Positions 1 to 9,064 of a stretch of 53,142 nucleotides of DNA are shown here, piece by piece; within the stretch, counting starts at the first letter, position 1, and every line of letters begins with the position of its first letter. Source of the DNA: Burkholderiales bacterium (GTDB lineage Bacteria > Pseudomonadota > Gammaproteobacteria > Burkholderiales > SG8-39); NCBI GenBank assembly GCA_014860445.1, contig JACZJT010000067.1, positions 1-53,142 on the forward strand. Direction: 5' to 3'. A program made the position numbers and the translations under genes. Below the pieces are notes generated by a model. That model saw nothing but the letters and a program-made list of their open reading frames with translations. It did not search any database and had not been told where the DNA came from.

Positions 1-138
1 GCCCTTCGCCTCACCACCATACTTCTTGCTCAACACCAGCGTGATCGCCGCCGTCAGCGTCGTCTTCCCATGGTCCACGTGTCCGATCGTCCCTACGTTC
101 ACGTGCGGCTTCGTACGCTCAAATTTAGCTTTTGACAT
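1..138 (-). CDS. tuf: Elongation factor Tu, N-terminal fragment
   Basis: The 46 visible codons read as the start of EF-Tu, the GTPase that delivers aminoacyl-tRNA to the ribosome. The P-loop GHVDHGKT is at residues 19-26. The gene runs off the left edge of the window, so only the beginning of the G domain is present. The ATG at 138-136 follows an AAGGA-like ribosome binding site about 9 bases upstream. It is the last visible gene of a minus-strand tRNA-Tyr, tRNA-Gly, tRNA-Thr, tuf transcription unit, the same order as the E. coli tufB operon, so this is probably the tufB-position copy. Confidence 0.97.
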   Translation of the reverse strand, partial: MSKAKFERTKPHVNVGTIGHVDHGKTTLTAAITLVLSKKYGGEAKG

Positions 139-183
139 GATCTCAGTCCTTCATTATCAATAATCAAAACTGCTTAACACTCA

Positions 184-258
<75 letters not shown>

Positions 259-314
259 GCAAACCGATTCTAGGTCGCTAACTTAATGTCGTTTTTCCCG
301 GGAACCGCTCAGAC

Positions 315-388
315 TGGAGCGGGTGAAGGGAATCGAACCCTCGTCGTAAGCTTGGAAGGCTTCTGCTCTACCATTGAGCTACACCCGC
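315..388 (-). tRNA. tRNA-Gly (TCC)
   Basis: Minus-strand cloverleaf with acceptor stem GCGGGTG/CACCCGC, the T-loop sequence GGTTCGATTCC, anticodon TCC in the loop CTTCCAA, and an encoded CCA end. It lies between tRNA-Tyr and tRNA-Thr in the same transcription unit. Confidence 0.97.
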
Positions 389-458
389 GTTTCACGACCG
401 AACTCCGCCTCACCCATTGACAACCCAGCGCATACGGCCAACCCGCGCCTAAAAAACT

Positions 459-545
459 TGGTGGAGGAGGTTGGATTCGAACCAACGTAGGCGCAAGGCC
501 AACAGATTTACAGTCTGCCCCCTTTAACCACTCGGGCACCCCTCC
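459..545 (-). tRNA. tRNA-Tyr (GTA)
   Basis: An 87-base minus-strand tRNA with the long variable arm of bacterial tRNA-Tyr. The acceptor stem is GGAGGGG/CTCCTCC with one G-T pair, the anticodon is GTA, and CCA is encoded. It is the promoter-proximal gene of the tRNA-tuf unit. Confidence 0.97.
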
Positions 546-559
546 GAACGAAACGGGAG

Positions 560-588
560 ATTATGCTCGTTTTCCCAACCCCAGTCAA
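560..588 (-). promoter_or_regulatory. Sigma-70 promoter of the tRNA-Tyr/Gly/Thr-tuf unit
   Basis: On the minus strand there is a -35 box TTGACT (588-583), a spacer of exactly 17 bases, and a -10 box CATAAT (565-560). A start about 7 bases further on would leave a very short leader before tRNA-Tyr at 545. The bases after the -10 (CTCCCG) form a GC-rich discriminator like those of stringently controlled stable-RNA promoters. The rest of 546-806 shows no gene or other signal that I can support. Confidence 0.75.
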
Positions 589-806
589 TCAAGCTTTAGC
601 CTTGCCGCTACGCCCACGAGGCCTCGAATTTTCGTTTTGGTCCGGGCAACGGTCCCGGAGCGTACCTGAGCAGCCCCTGCGCGGAGTGCTAAGATTTCGA
701 TCCTATGCGCCGTACCCGAAAAAAGCCGGGCAAGGCGTTTGAATACGTCAGCGAACCCTTGCGTGTCTGAATTTCCCAACGTTACCGGAAGACCGAGGCG
801 ATCCCG

Positions 807-1508
807 ATGAAGAAATTCCCACTTGTTTTGATTCCCGGTCTGCTCTGCGATACGCAACTGTGGCAATCCCAGGTAGCCGACCTGGCCGATATTGCGGATA
901 TCTGGATTGCAGACCACACGCGCTCCGACACCATGGACGGCGTCGCGCGCGACGTCCTTGCCGATGCGCCGTTCGCGAGCTTCGCGCTTGCCGGCCTGTC
1001 CATGGGCGGATATATAGCGCTGGAAATCATGCGCCGGGCGCCGCAGCGCGTGCTCCGGCTTGCGCTGCTCGACACCGCCGCGAATGCCGAGCTGCCGGAA
1101 CAGACACGCAGGCGCCTGGAGTTCCTGGAGTTGGCCGATCGCGGCGAGCTCCATCGGGTCGTCGAAGTCCTGCTGCCGCTGTCCATCCATGCTTCACGCC
1201 TCGATGAGCAGAATCTCGTCGATGTGATCAAGTCCATGGCCGAAAACGTGGGGCCGGACGCTTTCGCGCGTCAGGAAAAAGCCATCATGAGCCGCTCGAA
1301 CAGCCTCGGCTCGCTCGCAGCGATTCGTTGCCCGACGCTGGTGCTTTGCGGTCGGCAGGACGCGCTGACCCCGCTCGCGCGGCACGAGGACATGGCCGCC
1401 GGCATCGCGGGGGCGCATTTTGAGGTGATCGAAGATTGCGGCCATTTATCGACCCTGGAAAAACCCGCCGAAGTGAATGCGGCTCTGCGTCGCTGGCTCA
1501 CCGCGTAG
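807..1508 (+). CDS. Alpha/beta hydrolase
   Basis: A 233-residue cytoplasmic alpha/beta-hydrolase-fold enzyme. Visible elements are the N-terminal strand leading to IPGLL (residues 9-13, oxyanion region), the nucleophile elbow GLSMG with its serine near residue 65, an acid strand with GRQDALTP, and the catalytic histidine in DCGHLST near the C-terminus. These are the Ser-Asp-His parts of an esterase or lactonase-like hydrolase. The substrate cannot be read from the sequence. It stands alone between the divergent tRNA-tuf unit and the oxidoreductase gene downstream. There is no signal peptide. Confidence 0.88.
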   Translation: MKKFPLVLIPGLLCDTQLWQSQVADLADIADIWIADHTRSDTMDGVARDVLADAPFASFALAGLSMGGYIALEIMRRAPQRVLRLALLDTAANAELPEQTRRRLEFLELADRGELHRVVEVLLPLSIHASRLDEQNLVDVIKSMAENVGPDAFARQEKAIMSRSNSLGSLAAIRCPTLVLCGRQDALTPLARHEDMAAGIAGAHFEVIEDCGHLSTLEKPAEVNAALRRWLTA

Positions 1509-1622
1509 GGATCGGTCGCCTGTCCGTGTGGATGCCACACACTCGCGATTTTCGTAATTTCGAGCCTTGCTTTCACGGTGTATTCAGCCACAATAAAGTA
1601 GGATATTCCCGAAACCCCGGCA

Positions 1623-1628
1623 TATACT
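1623..1628 (+). promoter_or_regulatory. Possible -10 box before the indolepyruvate oxidoreductase gene
   Basis: TATACT at 1623-1628 differs from the -10 consensus by one base and lies 64 bases before the chosen start codon. The hexamer 17 bases upstream (AGGATA) is a poor -35, so the promoter may be weak or need an activator. Confidence 0.3.
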
Positions 1629-1691
1629 AGTTGTCAAAAAATGCGTCGCGCGCAATCTGCGGCGACCGCCATCGGCAAGGAGTTCTCCCTG

Positions 1692-4600
1692 ATGAATGCA
1701 CCAGCCAAATTTCATGAAGTGACGCTGGACGACAAGTACACACTGGATTCCGGACGCGTATTCATAACCGGGACGCAGGCCATCGTGCGCCTGCCCATGC
1801 TGCAGCGCGAACGCGACCTCGCGGCCGGACTCAACACCGCGGGTTTCATCTCCGGATATCGCGGATCGCCGCTGGGCGGAATCGACCAGGGAATGTTGGG
1901 CGCAAAAAAGCATCTTGAAGCCCACCACATCAAATTCCATCCCGGCGTAAACGAAGACCTGGCCGCGACCTCGATCTGGGGTACGCAACAGCTCAACCTG
2001 TTCAACGACGCCAAGTACGACGGCGTGTTTTCCATCTGGTACGGCAAAGGACCGGGGGTGGACCGTTGCGGTGACGTGTTCAAGCATGGCAATTCAGCGG
2101 GCACGTCCAGATATGGCGGCGTACTCGTACTTGCGGGAGACGACCACGCAGCCAAGTCGTCCACGCTTGCGCATCAGAGCGAGCACATACTCAAAGCCTG
2201 CATGATTCCGGTGCTCAACCCGGCCAATGTGCAGGAATATCTGGACTACGGCCTGCACGGCTTCGCCATGTCGCGCTACGCCGGCGTCTGGGTCGGATTC
2301 AAATGCGTGACCGACGTGATCGAGTCTGGCGCCTCCGTCTACATCGATCCGCATCGCGTGCAGGTCAAAATCCCTACCGATTTCACGCTGCCGCCGGGCG
2401 GCCTGAGCATACGCTGGCCGGACGGCATCCTCGAACAGGAGGCGCGCCTACTCGACTACAAGGTTTACGCCGCGCTGGCCTACGTGCGGGCCAACGGCCT
2501 CGATCGCATCATCTGGGACTCCCCGCGCGCACGCCTCGGTATCGTCACCACCGGCAAATCCTATGGCGACACCATGCAGGCGCTGGCCGACCTGGGCATA
2601 GACGAAAACACCGCGCGCGACATCGGCATCCGCGTATACAAGGTCGCCATGAGCTGGCCGCTGGAACCGCAGGGCGCGCGCAAATTCGCCCTGGGTCTGG
2701 AAGAAATCCTGGTGGTCGAGGAAAAGCGCCAGCTGATCGAATACCAGATCAAGGAAGAACTCTACGCCTGGCGCGCAGATCAGAGGCCGCCGCGCGTGGT
2801 GGGGAAATTCGACGATAACGGCGAATGGAGCCAGTCAGCAGGCCAACCGGCCGGCACCTGGCTGCTGCCCGCCAGCTACGAACTCTCACCTGCGATCATC
2901 GCCAAGGCAATCGCCGGCCGTCTCGCCAAGCTCGGGATGGACACGCAACTCGGCGCGCGTTACGGCGAGCGCCTGGCGTTTCTCGATTTCAAGGAAAAGG
3001 CGCTCGCGGCGCCGCAGGAAGTCCCGACTCTGCGTCAGCCCTATTTCTGCTCGGGCTGCCCGCACAACACCTCCACCCGTGTTCCGGAGGGGAGCCGCGC
3101 CACGGCGGGCATCGGCTGCCACTTCATGGCGGTGTGGATGGACCGCAGCACATCGACCTTCACCCACATGGGAGGTGAAGGTGTGCCCTGGATCGGCCAG
3201 GCGCCGTTCTCGAACACCAAACATATATTCGCCAATCTCGGCGACGGCACTTACTACCACTCGGGGCTCATGGCGATCCGCGCCGCCTGCGCCGCCAAGG
3301 TCAGCATGACCTACAAGATTCTGTACAACGACGCAGTGGCCATGACCGGAGGCCAGAAGCACGACGGCCCGCTCGATCCCGCCTCGATTTCGCGCCAGAT
3401 CGCAGCCGAAGGCGTGAATCCCGTGATCATTGTCACCGACGAGCCGGAGAAGTATCCCTCAGGCATCAACTGGGCCGCGGGTGTGACCGTGCGCCACCGC
3501 GACGAACTCGATGCGGTGCAGCGCGAACTGCGCGAACTCCCGGGCGTCTCCGCCATCATCTACGACCAGACCTGCGCCTCGGAAAAACGCCGCCGGCGCA
3601 AGCGCGGCGCGTTTCCGGATCCGGCCAAGCGCGTCGTCATCAACGAGATGGTGTGCGAGGGTTGCGGCGACTGCAGCGACAAATCCAATTGCCTGTCAGT
3701 GGAACCGCTGGAGACCGAGTTCGGCCGCAAACGCAGCATCAACCAGTCGACCTGCAACAAGGATTACTCCTGCGTCAAAGGCTTTTGCCCGAGCTTTGTC
3801 ACCGTAGAGGGCGGCAAGCTGAAAAAGGGAAAAGCGGGCTTGGCGAAGACGGCCGACGATTTTCCGGCGCTGCCCGAACCGACCGCTGCGGCCATAGACC
3901 AGGCCTACGGCATCCTGGTCACCGGCATCGGCGGGACCGGCGTCGTCACCATCGGCCAGATTCTGGCCATGGCTGCGCACCTTGAAGGCAAGGGCGTATC
4001 CGTGCTCGACATGTCCGGCCTTGCACAGAAGGGGGGCCCGGTGATGTCGCATGTACGCATCGCGAGCCAGCCCGAAGACCTGCACGCGGCGCGCATCGGC
4101 ACGGGGGATGCAAGCCTGGTGATCGGCTGCGACCTGGTCGTGGCAGCCGCCCCGGATGCGCTGGCCAAGATGAGCGAACCGAGGACGCGCGCCGTGATCA
4201 ATGCCACCACTGCGCCCACCGCCGAATTCGTGCACAACCCGAACTGGCAGCTCCCTGCCGGCAAGTTGCTGAACGATATCGCCCAAGCGTGCGGCAAGGA
4301 TAATGTGAGCTTCGTCGCCGCGGGCAGCATATCCACCAATCTGATGGGCGATTCCATCGCCACCAATATGTTCATGCTCGGCTATGCCTTGCAAAAGGGC
4401 TGGGTGCCGGTATCGAGCGCCGCGATAGAAAAGGCGGTGGAACTGAACGGTGTCGCGGTCGATTTCAACCTGAAGAGCTTCGTCTGGGGCCGGCGCGCGG
4501 CAATCGACCTCGCGCGCGTCGAAAGAATTGCCATACCAGCCGCGGTCATTCCGCTCAGCCAGCACCTGTCGCGCAACCTCGACGAACTGCTGGCGCGGCG

Positions 4601-5231
4601 CGTCGAACTGCTCACCGCCTACCAGGACGCGGGCTACGCGGCACGCTACAAAGCGCTCGTGGAAAAAGTGCGCCGGGTCGAATCGGAGAAAATCGGGGGA
4701 ACCAAGCTGACCGAGGCCGTCGCGCGCTATTACGCCAAGCTCATGGCCTACAAGGACGAGTACGAAGTCGCCCGACTGCACTCGGACCCTGCGTTCATGC
4801 AGAAAATCGAGGGCATGTTCGAGGGCGACTACAAAGTGGTGTTTCATCTCGCCCCACCCATGTTGAACAAGCCTGACCCGGCAACGGGCGAAGCAAAGAA
4901 ATCCACCTTCGGCCCGTGGATGAAGCGCGTGTTCGGGCTGTTGGCGGGCTTCAAGGGCCTGCGCGGCACGGCATTCGACATTTTCGGCCGCACCGAGGAA
5001 CGGCGCGGCGAGCGCGCGCTGATCGCCGAGTACGCGGACACGGTGGAGCAATTGCTGGCGGGGCTGACGCCTGACAAGCACGCGCTCGCGATCGAGATCG
5101 CAAGCATTCCCGAAACGATCCGCGGCTACGGACACGTAAAAGCACGCCATCTCAAACTGGCCGAAAAGCAACGCCTGGACCTGCTGGCGAAATTCAAGGC
5201 CCCGCTGGAGCGCAGCGCCAAAGCCGCGTAA
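1692..5231 (+). CDS. Indolepyruvate ferredoxin oxidoreductase family protein (fused alpha-beta subunits)
   Basis: An 1179-residue single-chain member of the 2-oxoacid:ferredoxin oxidoreductases. The family oxidatively decarboxylates aryl-pyruvates from aromatic amino acids to aryl-acetyl-CoA, using thiamine diphosphate and iron-sulfur clusters. An N-terminal pyrimidine-binding domain (GYRGSPLGG about residue 55) is followed by a conserved cysteine segment (YFCSGCPHNTS about 450) and a TPP-binding domain with GDGTYYHSG and a following NDA (about 520-555). A 4Fe-4S segment (CEGCGDC, then spaced cysteines, 650-700) precedes the IorB-like gamma domain with VTGIGGTGVVT (about 740). I chose the ATG at 1692 because AAGGAG lies 9 bases upstream; an in-frame ATG at 1641 lacks one. 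ChaC follows after 12 bases. The true substrate is uncertain. Confidence 0.93.
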   Translation: MNAPAKFHEVTLDDKYTLDSGRVFITGTQAIVRLPMLQRERDLAAGLNTAGFISGYRGSPLGGIDQGMLGAKKHLEAHHIKFHPGVNEDLAATSIWGTQQLNLFNDAKYDGVFSIWYGKGPGVDRCGDVFKHGNSAGTSRYGGVLVLAGDDHAAKSSTLAHQSEHILKACMIPVLNPANVQEYLDYGLHGFAMSRYAGVWVGFKCVTDVIESGASVYIDPHRVQVKIPTDFTLPPGGLSIRWPDGILEQEARLLDYKVYAALAYVRANGLDRIIWDSPRARLGIVTTGKSYGDTMQALADLGIDENTARDIGIRVYKVAMSWPLEPQGARKFALGLEEILVVEEKRQLIEYQIKEELYAWRADQRPPRVVGKFDDNGEWSQSAGQPAGTWLLPASYELSPAIIAKAIAGRLAKLGMDTQLGARYGERLAFLDFKEKALAAPQEVPTLRQPYFCSGCPHNTSTRVPEGSRATAGIGCHFMAVWMDRSTSTFTHMGGEGVPWIGQAPFSNTKHIFANLGDGTYYHSGLMAIRAACAAKVSMTYKILYNDAVAMTGGQKHDGPLDPASISRQIAAEGVNPVIIVTDEPEKYPSGINWAAGVTVRHRDELDAVQRELRELPGVSAIIYDQTCASEKRRRRKRGAFPDPAKRVVINEMVCEGCGDCSDKSNCLSVEPLETEFGRKRSINQSTCNKDYSCVKGFCPSFVTVEGGKLKKGKAGLAKTADDFPALPEPTAAAIDQAYGILVTGIGGTGVVTIGQILAMAAHLEGKGVSVLDMSGLAQKGGPVMSHVRIASQPEDLHAARIGTGDASLVIGCDLVVAAAPDALAKMSEPRTRAVINATTAPTAEFVHNPNWQLPAGKLLNDIAQACGKDNVSFVAAGSISTNLMGDSIATNMFMLGYALQKGWVPVSSAAIEKAVELNGVAVDFNLKSFVWGRRAAIDLARVERIAIPAAVIPLSQHLSRNLDELLARRVELLTAYQDAGYAARYKALVEKVRRVESEKIGGTKLTEAVARYYAKLMAYKDEYEVARLHSDPAFMQKIEGMFEGDYKVVFHLAPPMLNKPDPATGEAKKSTFGPWMKRVFGLLAGFKGLRGTAFDIFGRTEERRGERALIAEYADTVEQLLAGLTPDKHALAIEIASIPETIRGYGHVKARHLKLAEKQRLDLLAKFKAPLERSAKAA

Positions 5232-5243
5232 GCGCCGCAACGC

Positions 5244-5909
5244 ATGAGTCTTACCCGCATCGACCTCGAACGCGACCGGGTGCGCCAGGAACTCGCGCTG
5301 ACTCCGCTCGGCCAACATCTGCTGACCGACGCCGAGTTGCAGGAGTCCTTGTGGCAGATACTGGAGGCACGCGAGACCGACGAAGGCTGCTGGATATTCG
5401 GCTACGGCTCGCTGGTGTGGAATCCGCTGTTCCATTTCGAAGAAAAACGCGTGGTTACCACCCATGGCTATCACCGCAGCTTCTGTCTTTGGTCGCGCAT
5501 CAACCGCGGCACCATAGACCGCCCGGGTCTGGTGCTGGGTCTGGACCGCGGCGGGCGCTGCCGCGGCGTCGCCTATCGCATCGCAACGGATCGCGCAGAA
5601 AATGAACTGCGCCTGGTGTGGCGGCGTGAAATGCTGCTGGGCGCCTATATTCCACGCTGGGTGACCGTGAGCGACGGCGAACACCAGTTTCGCGCCATCA
5701 CATTTACCATCAACCGCGCCGGCCCGGCCTACGCCGGCCGCCTGTCGCCGGAGGCCATCGTCGAACGACTGACGACCTGCCACGGACGCATGGGCCCGGG
5801 ACTGGACTATCTGGTGCACACCGCCGAAGCCCTGCGCGAGTGCGGCATCGAGGACCGCCACCTGCGCAAGCTGTGCGATCTCGCCCACGCCATCAAGGCG
5901 CGCGGCTGA
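5244..5909 (+). CDS. chaC: ChaC-type gamma-glutamylcyclotransferase
   Basis: A 221-residue ChaC-family protein. The family cleaves the gamma-glutamyl group of glutathione to 5-oxoproline and Cys-Gly. The diagnostic substrate-binding motif GYGSLVW is at about residues 53-59, followed by the HGYHRSFCLWS strand typical of ChaC. The segment RREML near residue 130 carries the conserved catalytic glutamate. Length matches bacterial ChaC. It begins 12 bases after the oxidoreductase stop, so the two are probably co-transcribed, though no functional link is evident. Confidence 0.92.
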   Translation: MSLTRIDLERDRVRQELALTPLGQHLLTDAELQESLWQILEARETDEGCWIFGYGSLVWNPLFHFEEKRVVTTHGYHRSFCLWSRINRGTIDRPGLVLGLDRGGRCRGVAYRIATDRAENELRLVWRREMLLGAYIPRWVTVSDGEHQFRAITFTINRAGPAYAGRLSPEAIVERLTTCHGRMGPGLDYLVHTAEALRECGIEDRHLRKLCDLAHAIKARG

Positions 5910-5922
5910 TCCGACGCCATCC

Positions 5923-6195
5923 TAGGGGCTGTTGACATTCACCGCATGAGACGCGTTGCCTCCAAATGCGGATGACTGCAAGGCGCGCGACGAAGCCAAG
6001 GGTGGTTCCCTTGGCGAGGAGCGCAACGCCGCAGACGCCGCATTTGGAGGTAACCCGAAGGGACGGGGGATAATTTTGGCGCAGCGCTGCGTTACTCGTC
6101 GCTTGTTTGGAATGACCAAACGGCACTCCTCGCGCCTTGCGCTGCATCCCAAATTACCCCCGTCGCGCTCATGTGCTGAATGTCAACAGCCCCTA
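5923..6195 (+). repeat. MITE-like element with perfect 18-bp terminal inverted repeats
   Basis: The 18-base sequence at 5923-5940 (TAGGGGCTGTTGACATTC) recurs as its exact reverse complement at 6178-6195. Inside are two long imperfect hairpins. The first pairs 5955-5971 with 6038-6054 (one mismatch), with an apical CCAAGGG/CCCTTGG stem. The second pairs about 6062-6077 with 6151-6164, with GTTTGG/CCAAAC at its tip. There is no coding capacity. The structure fits a non-autonomous mobile or REP-like element. No direct target-site duplication is obvious. The right end supplies the TAG stop of the neighbouring pseudouridine synthase. Confidence 0.8.
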
Positions 6196-6924
6196 AAACA
6201 CCTCGCTTTCTCCCAGGTAGCGCCACTGTCCGAGCGGAAGATCCCCCAGCTTCACCTTGCCGATGCGGATGCGCTTGAGCCCGACCACTTCCATGCCGAC
6301 CAGCTCGCACATGCGCCGGATCTGGCGCTTCTTGCCCTGGCGCAGCACGAAGCGAAGCTGATCCTGATTGAGCCAAGTCACCTGGGCGGGCCGCAGCGCC
6401 TCCCCGTCCAGCGACAAACCGTGATTGAGCAGCGCCAGACCGGCCTTGGACAGGCGGCCCTGCACGCGCACCAGGTATTCCTTCTCGATCGCGGAGTTCT
6501 CGCCGATCAGTTGCTTGGCGATGCGCCCGTCCTGCGTCAGAACCAGCAAGCCCTGCGAATCGATATCGAGCCGTCCGGCCGGCGCCAGCCCTCTCAGGTG
6601 CATCGGTGTGTAGCCCAGAGGCGAGCGATCGCCCGGGAAACGGGTGTCGGCACCGATCAGGGCCACGGCAGGCTTGTAGCCCGGCTCTGCCTGCGCCGAC
6701 ACATAGCCTACCGGCTTGTTCAACAGCAGCGTCACGCGGGCCTGCTGGCTCGCCTGTCCCGCCCGGTTCAGGGTAATCTTGCTTGCCGGGTCGACACGCG
6801 TGCCAAGTTCGGTGACGCGTTCGCCGTTCACGAACACCCAGCCGCGCTCGATGTAACTGTCGGCTTCGCGGCGCGAGCACAGGCCCTGTTGCGACATCAG
6901 TTTGGATACGCGAACTTTTTCCAT
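6193..6924 (-). CDS. rluF: 23S rRNA pseudouridine synthase, RluF type
   Basis: An RsuA/RluB/E/F-family pseudouridine synthase that isomerises uridine in ribosomal RNA; by overall resemblance RluF (U2604 of 23S rRNA) is the best match. An S4 RNA-binding domain is at residues 1-60 (SRREAD). The catalytic motif [11 protein letters not shown] with the essential aspartate is at about 117-127, and the C-terminal RQIRRM motif is near 204. The ATG at 6924 gives the usual short N-terminus; a GTG at 6951 would add nine residues, and neither has a good ribosome binding site. The TAG stop lies inside the terminal repeat of the adjacent element, so the natural C-terminus may have been altered. RluB or RluE activity is possible. 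Confidence 0.88.
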   Translation of the reverse strand: MEKVRVSKLMSQQGLCSRREADSYIERGWVFVNGERVTELGTRVDPASKITLNRAGQASQQARVTLLLNKPVGYVSAQAEPGYKPAVALIGADTRFPGDRSPLGYTPMHLRGLAPAGRLDIDSQGLLVLTQDGRIAKQLIGENSAIEKEYLVRVQGRLSKAGLALLNHGLSLDGEALRPAQVTWLNQDQLRFVLRQGKKRQIRRMCELVGMEVVGLKRIRIGKVKLGDLPLGQWRYLGESEVF

Positions 6925-7090
6925 AATGTCCGAAAAGATCCGGCGCGGCACAATGGCCGCACAATGACCGAATGCGCGCTAGGGTACCGCAACTCCGGCC
7001 TATGCTTTCATTGAACTATATTTCCGCCGGCCTGTAACTATTCCCGCCCTGTTGACGACTAATCAAACAAGCCCTCTCGGAGATTTCTCT

Positions 7091-8089
7091 ATGCATGCCA
7101 CGGTTCACCTGCTCGCCAACAGCGATTTCCCCCCACTTGAGCGCCGCAGTATCGAGACGCTGCAGGTCAACCTAGGCTACCGCTGCAACCAGAGCTGCGT
7201 TCACTGCCATGTCAATGCGGGGCCGAATCGAAAGGAAGAGATGACCGATGACACGGTCGACGCGGTCGTCAGTTTTCTTGCCGCCAGCCCGGAGATACGG
7301 GCCCTGGACCTTACCGGCGGCGCCCCCGAATTGAACCGCAATTTCCGCCGGCTGGTCATCGCCGCGCGCGCGCGCGGACTGCGCGTGATCGACCGCTGCA
7401 ATCTGACCATATTGGAGGAGCCCGGCTGCGACGATCTCGCCGCGTTTCTCGCCGCACACGGCGTCGAAATCGTCGCGTCCCTGCCCTGCTATCAGGAAGA
7501 GAACGTCGACAAACAACGCGGCACCGGCACCTTTGAAGCGAGCCTGAACGGGCTCCGGCGGCTGAACGCGCTGGGCTACGGCCGCGCGGACCGCGGCCTG
7601 GTCCTCGATCTGGTCTACAACCCGCAGGGCGCCAGTCTGCCGCCGGCGCAAGCGGCGCTGGAAGCCGATTACAAGCGCTACCTGGGAGAGCGCTACGGTA
7701 TCGAGTTCAATCACCTGTTCACCCTGGCCAACATGCCGATTCAGCGCTTCGGCAGCATGCTGATCTCCAAGGGACAGTTCAACACCTACATGTCGACCCT
7801 GCGCGCGGCGCACCGGGACGAAAACCTGGAGCAGGTGATGTGCCGCAGCCTGGTGAGCGTGGACTGGCAGGGCTACATCTACGACTGCGATTTCAATCAG
7901 CAACTCGGACTCGCGCTGAGCGACGGCAAGCGCCCACGGCTGCACATCACCGACGCGACGGCCGCCTTGCTCGAAAGCCTTCCGATCCGTGTGGCCGATC
8001 ATTGCTATGGCTGCACCGCGGGCCAGGGCTCCAGCTGCGGCGGCGCGCTGGAGGGCGACACCGCGCCTGCGCCGACCTGCAAGGCATGA
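7091..8089 (+). CDS. arsS: Radical SAM protein of the ArsS (arsenosugar biosynthesis) family
   Basis: A 332-residue radical SAM protein. The cluster-binding CxxxCxxC is C32, C36 and C39, followed by the LDLTGGAPE glycine-rich motif. The C-terminal half is the Cys-rich DUF3641-type domain, with CDF and CYGC/SSCGG clusters near 260 and 305-318. The family is linked to forming 5'-deoxy-5'-dimethylarsinoyl-adenosine, an arsenosugar precursor. Some relatives are selenoproteins; here the positions are ordinary cysteines. The ATG at 7091 follows GGAG by 8 bases; an upstream TTG at 7052 is less likely. Its stop overlaps the start of the next gene (ATGA). No arsM is seen in the window, so the arsenic role is by family only. 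Confidence 0.88.
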   Translation: MHATVHLLANSDFPPLERRSIETLQVNLGYRCNQSCVHCHVNAGPNRKEEMTDDTVDAVVSFLAASPEIRALDLTGGAPELNRNFRRLVIAARARGLRVIDRCNLTILEEPGCDDLAAFLAAHGVEIVASLPCYQEENVDKQRGTGTFEASLNGLRRLNALGYGRADRGLVLDLVYNPQGASLPPAQAALEADYKRYLGERYGIEFNHLFTLANMPIQRFGSMLISKGQFNTYMSTLRAAHRDENLEQVMCRSLVSVDWQGYIYDCDFNQQLGLALSDGKRPRLHITDATAALLESLPIRVADHCYGCTAGQGSSCGGALEGDTAPAPTCKA

Positions 8090-9027
8090 GCGCGCCGGGA
8101 AGGGTTTGCCCGCTGCGCTACCGCTACGGAGCACAGGCGATCGCCGACGCGCCCGAGCGGCATGCAGAAACCCTGTATGTGATCGGCGGGCTGTATGGCA
8201 ACCCGCAGGCGCTCGAGGCGGTAGAGGCGATGGCGCGCGCCGAACCCGGGCCGGTGACGCTTTGCTTTAACGGCGATTTCAACTGGTTCAACATCGATGA
8301 CGCGGGTTTTCGGTCGATCAACGAGACTGTGCTGAAGCATGACGCCATCCTCGGCAATGTCGAAGCCGAGCTCGGCGAGGATTCGGATACCGCCGGATGT
8401 GGCTGCGCCTATCCGGAGTCGGTCGACCAAAGCGTTGTCGAACGTTCGAACCAGATTCACGCCAGGCTGAAACGCACTGCGGCGCGGCACCGCGATCTGC
8501 TAGTCCGCTTGAGCGTCCTGCCCATGGTGGCGCGCTATCGCGTCGGAGCGGTGCGCATCGGCGTCGTGCATGGCGACGCCGAATCGCTCGCCGGCTGGCG
8601 CTTTGATCCTGCCAGCCTGGATGATCCCCGGGAGCACGCCTGGCGCGCAGCAGCCTTCGCCAATGCCCGGGTAGATGTATTCGCGAGCACGCATACCTGC
8701 GCCGCGGCCACGCGCCGCTTCGATCTCGACGGTGTCAAACTGGTTGCGAACAACGGCGCCGCAGGCATGCCGAACGAACGCAATGCGCACTTCGGCATGC
8801 TGACGCGCATAGGGGTGAAACCCTCACCCCACGCCAGTCTCTACGGACACGTTGTTCAAAACGCGCATGTCGACGCCCTCGCCATCGGCTATGACCATGC
8901 CGCCTGGCAACAATGCTTTCTCGACAACTGGCCGGCCGGCTCGCCCGCATGGTTGTCCTATTACGCACGCATCAGCAAGGGGCCGGAATGCAGGCTGCAG
9001 ACCGCTGACGAGCTGGCAGCAGCCTGA
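8086..9027 (+). CDS. Calcineurin-like phosphoesterase homologue coupled to arsS, with altered first metal motif
   Basis: A 313-residue protein overlapping the arsS stop codon by four bases, so translation is probably coupled. The order of motifs resembles calcineurin-like metallophosphoesterases: a first strand ending GLYGN (35-39), then FNGDFNW, GNVEAE, a GVVHGD segment and a late ASTHT. In active members the first motif is D-x-H-G-N; here the aspartate and histidine are replaced by G35 and Y37. The protein may bind a single metal, use other ligands, or have lost hydrolysis. Two cysteines follow GNVEAE (CGC). It may process an intermediate made by ArsS, which is inference. The fold call itself is moderately certain. 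Confidence 0.7.
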   Translation: MSAPGRVCPLRYRYGAQAIADAPERHAETLYVIGGLYGNPQALEAVEAMARAEPGPVTLCFNGDFNWFNIDDAGFRSINETVLKHDAILGNVEAELGEDSDTAGCGCAYPESVDQSVVERSNQIHARLKRTAARHRDLLVRLSVLPMVARYRVGAVRIGVVHGDAESLAGWRFDPASLDDPREHAWRAAAFANARVDVFASTHTCAAATRRFDLDGVKLVANNGAAGMPNERNAHFGMLTRIGVKPSPHASLYGHVVQNAHVDALAIGYDHAAWQQCFLDNWPAGSPAWLSYYARISKGPECRLQTADELAAA

Positions 9028-9064
9028 AAGGCTGGAACAAATTAACGCTTGTTACCGGCTCTGA

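Noticed and set aside
3696-5888. A 730-codon open frame on the minus strand opposite the oxidoreductase and chaC genes
   Set aside because: It is antisense to two well-supported genes, has no recognisable domain, and its composition is the usual reverse-frame pattern of GC-rich coding DNA.
7091-8089. ArsS as a possible selenoprotein, given selD in the window
   Set aside because: The positions where relatives carry selenocysteine are cysteines here, no in-frame TGA is read through, and no selA, selB or selC is visible.
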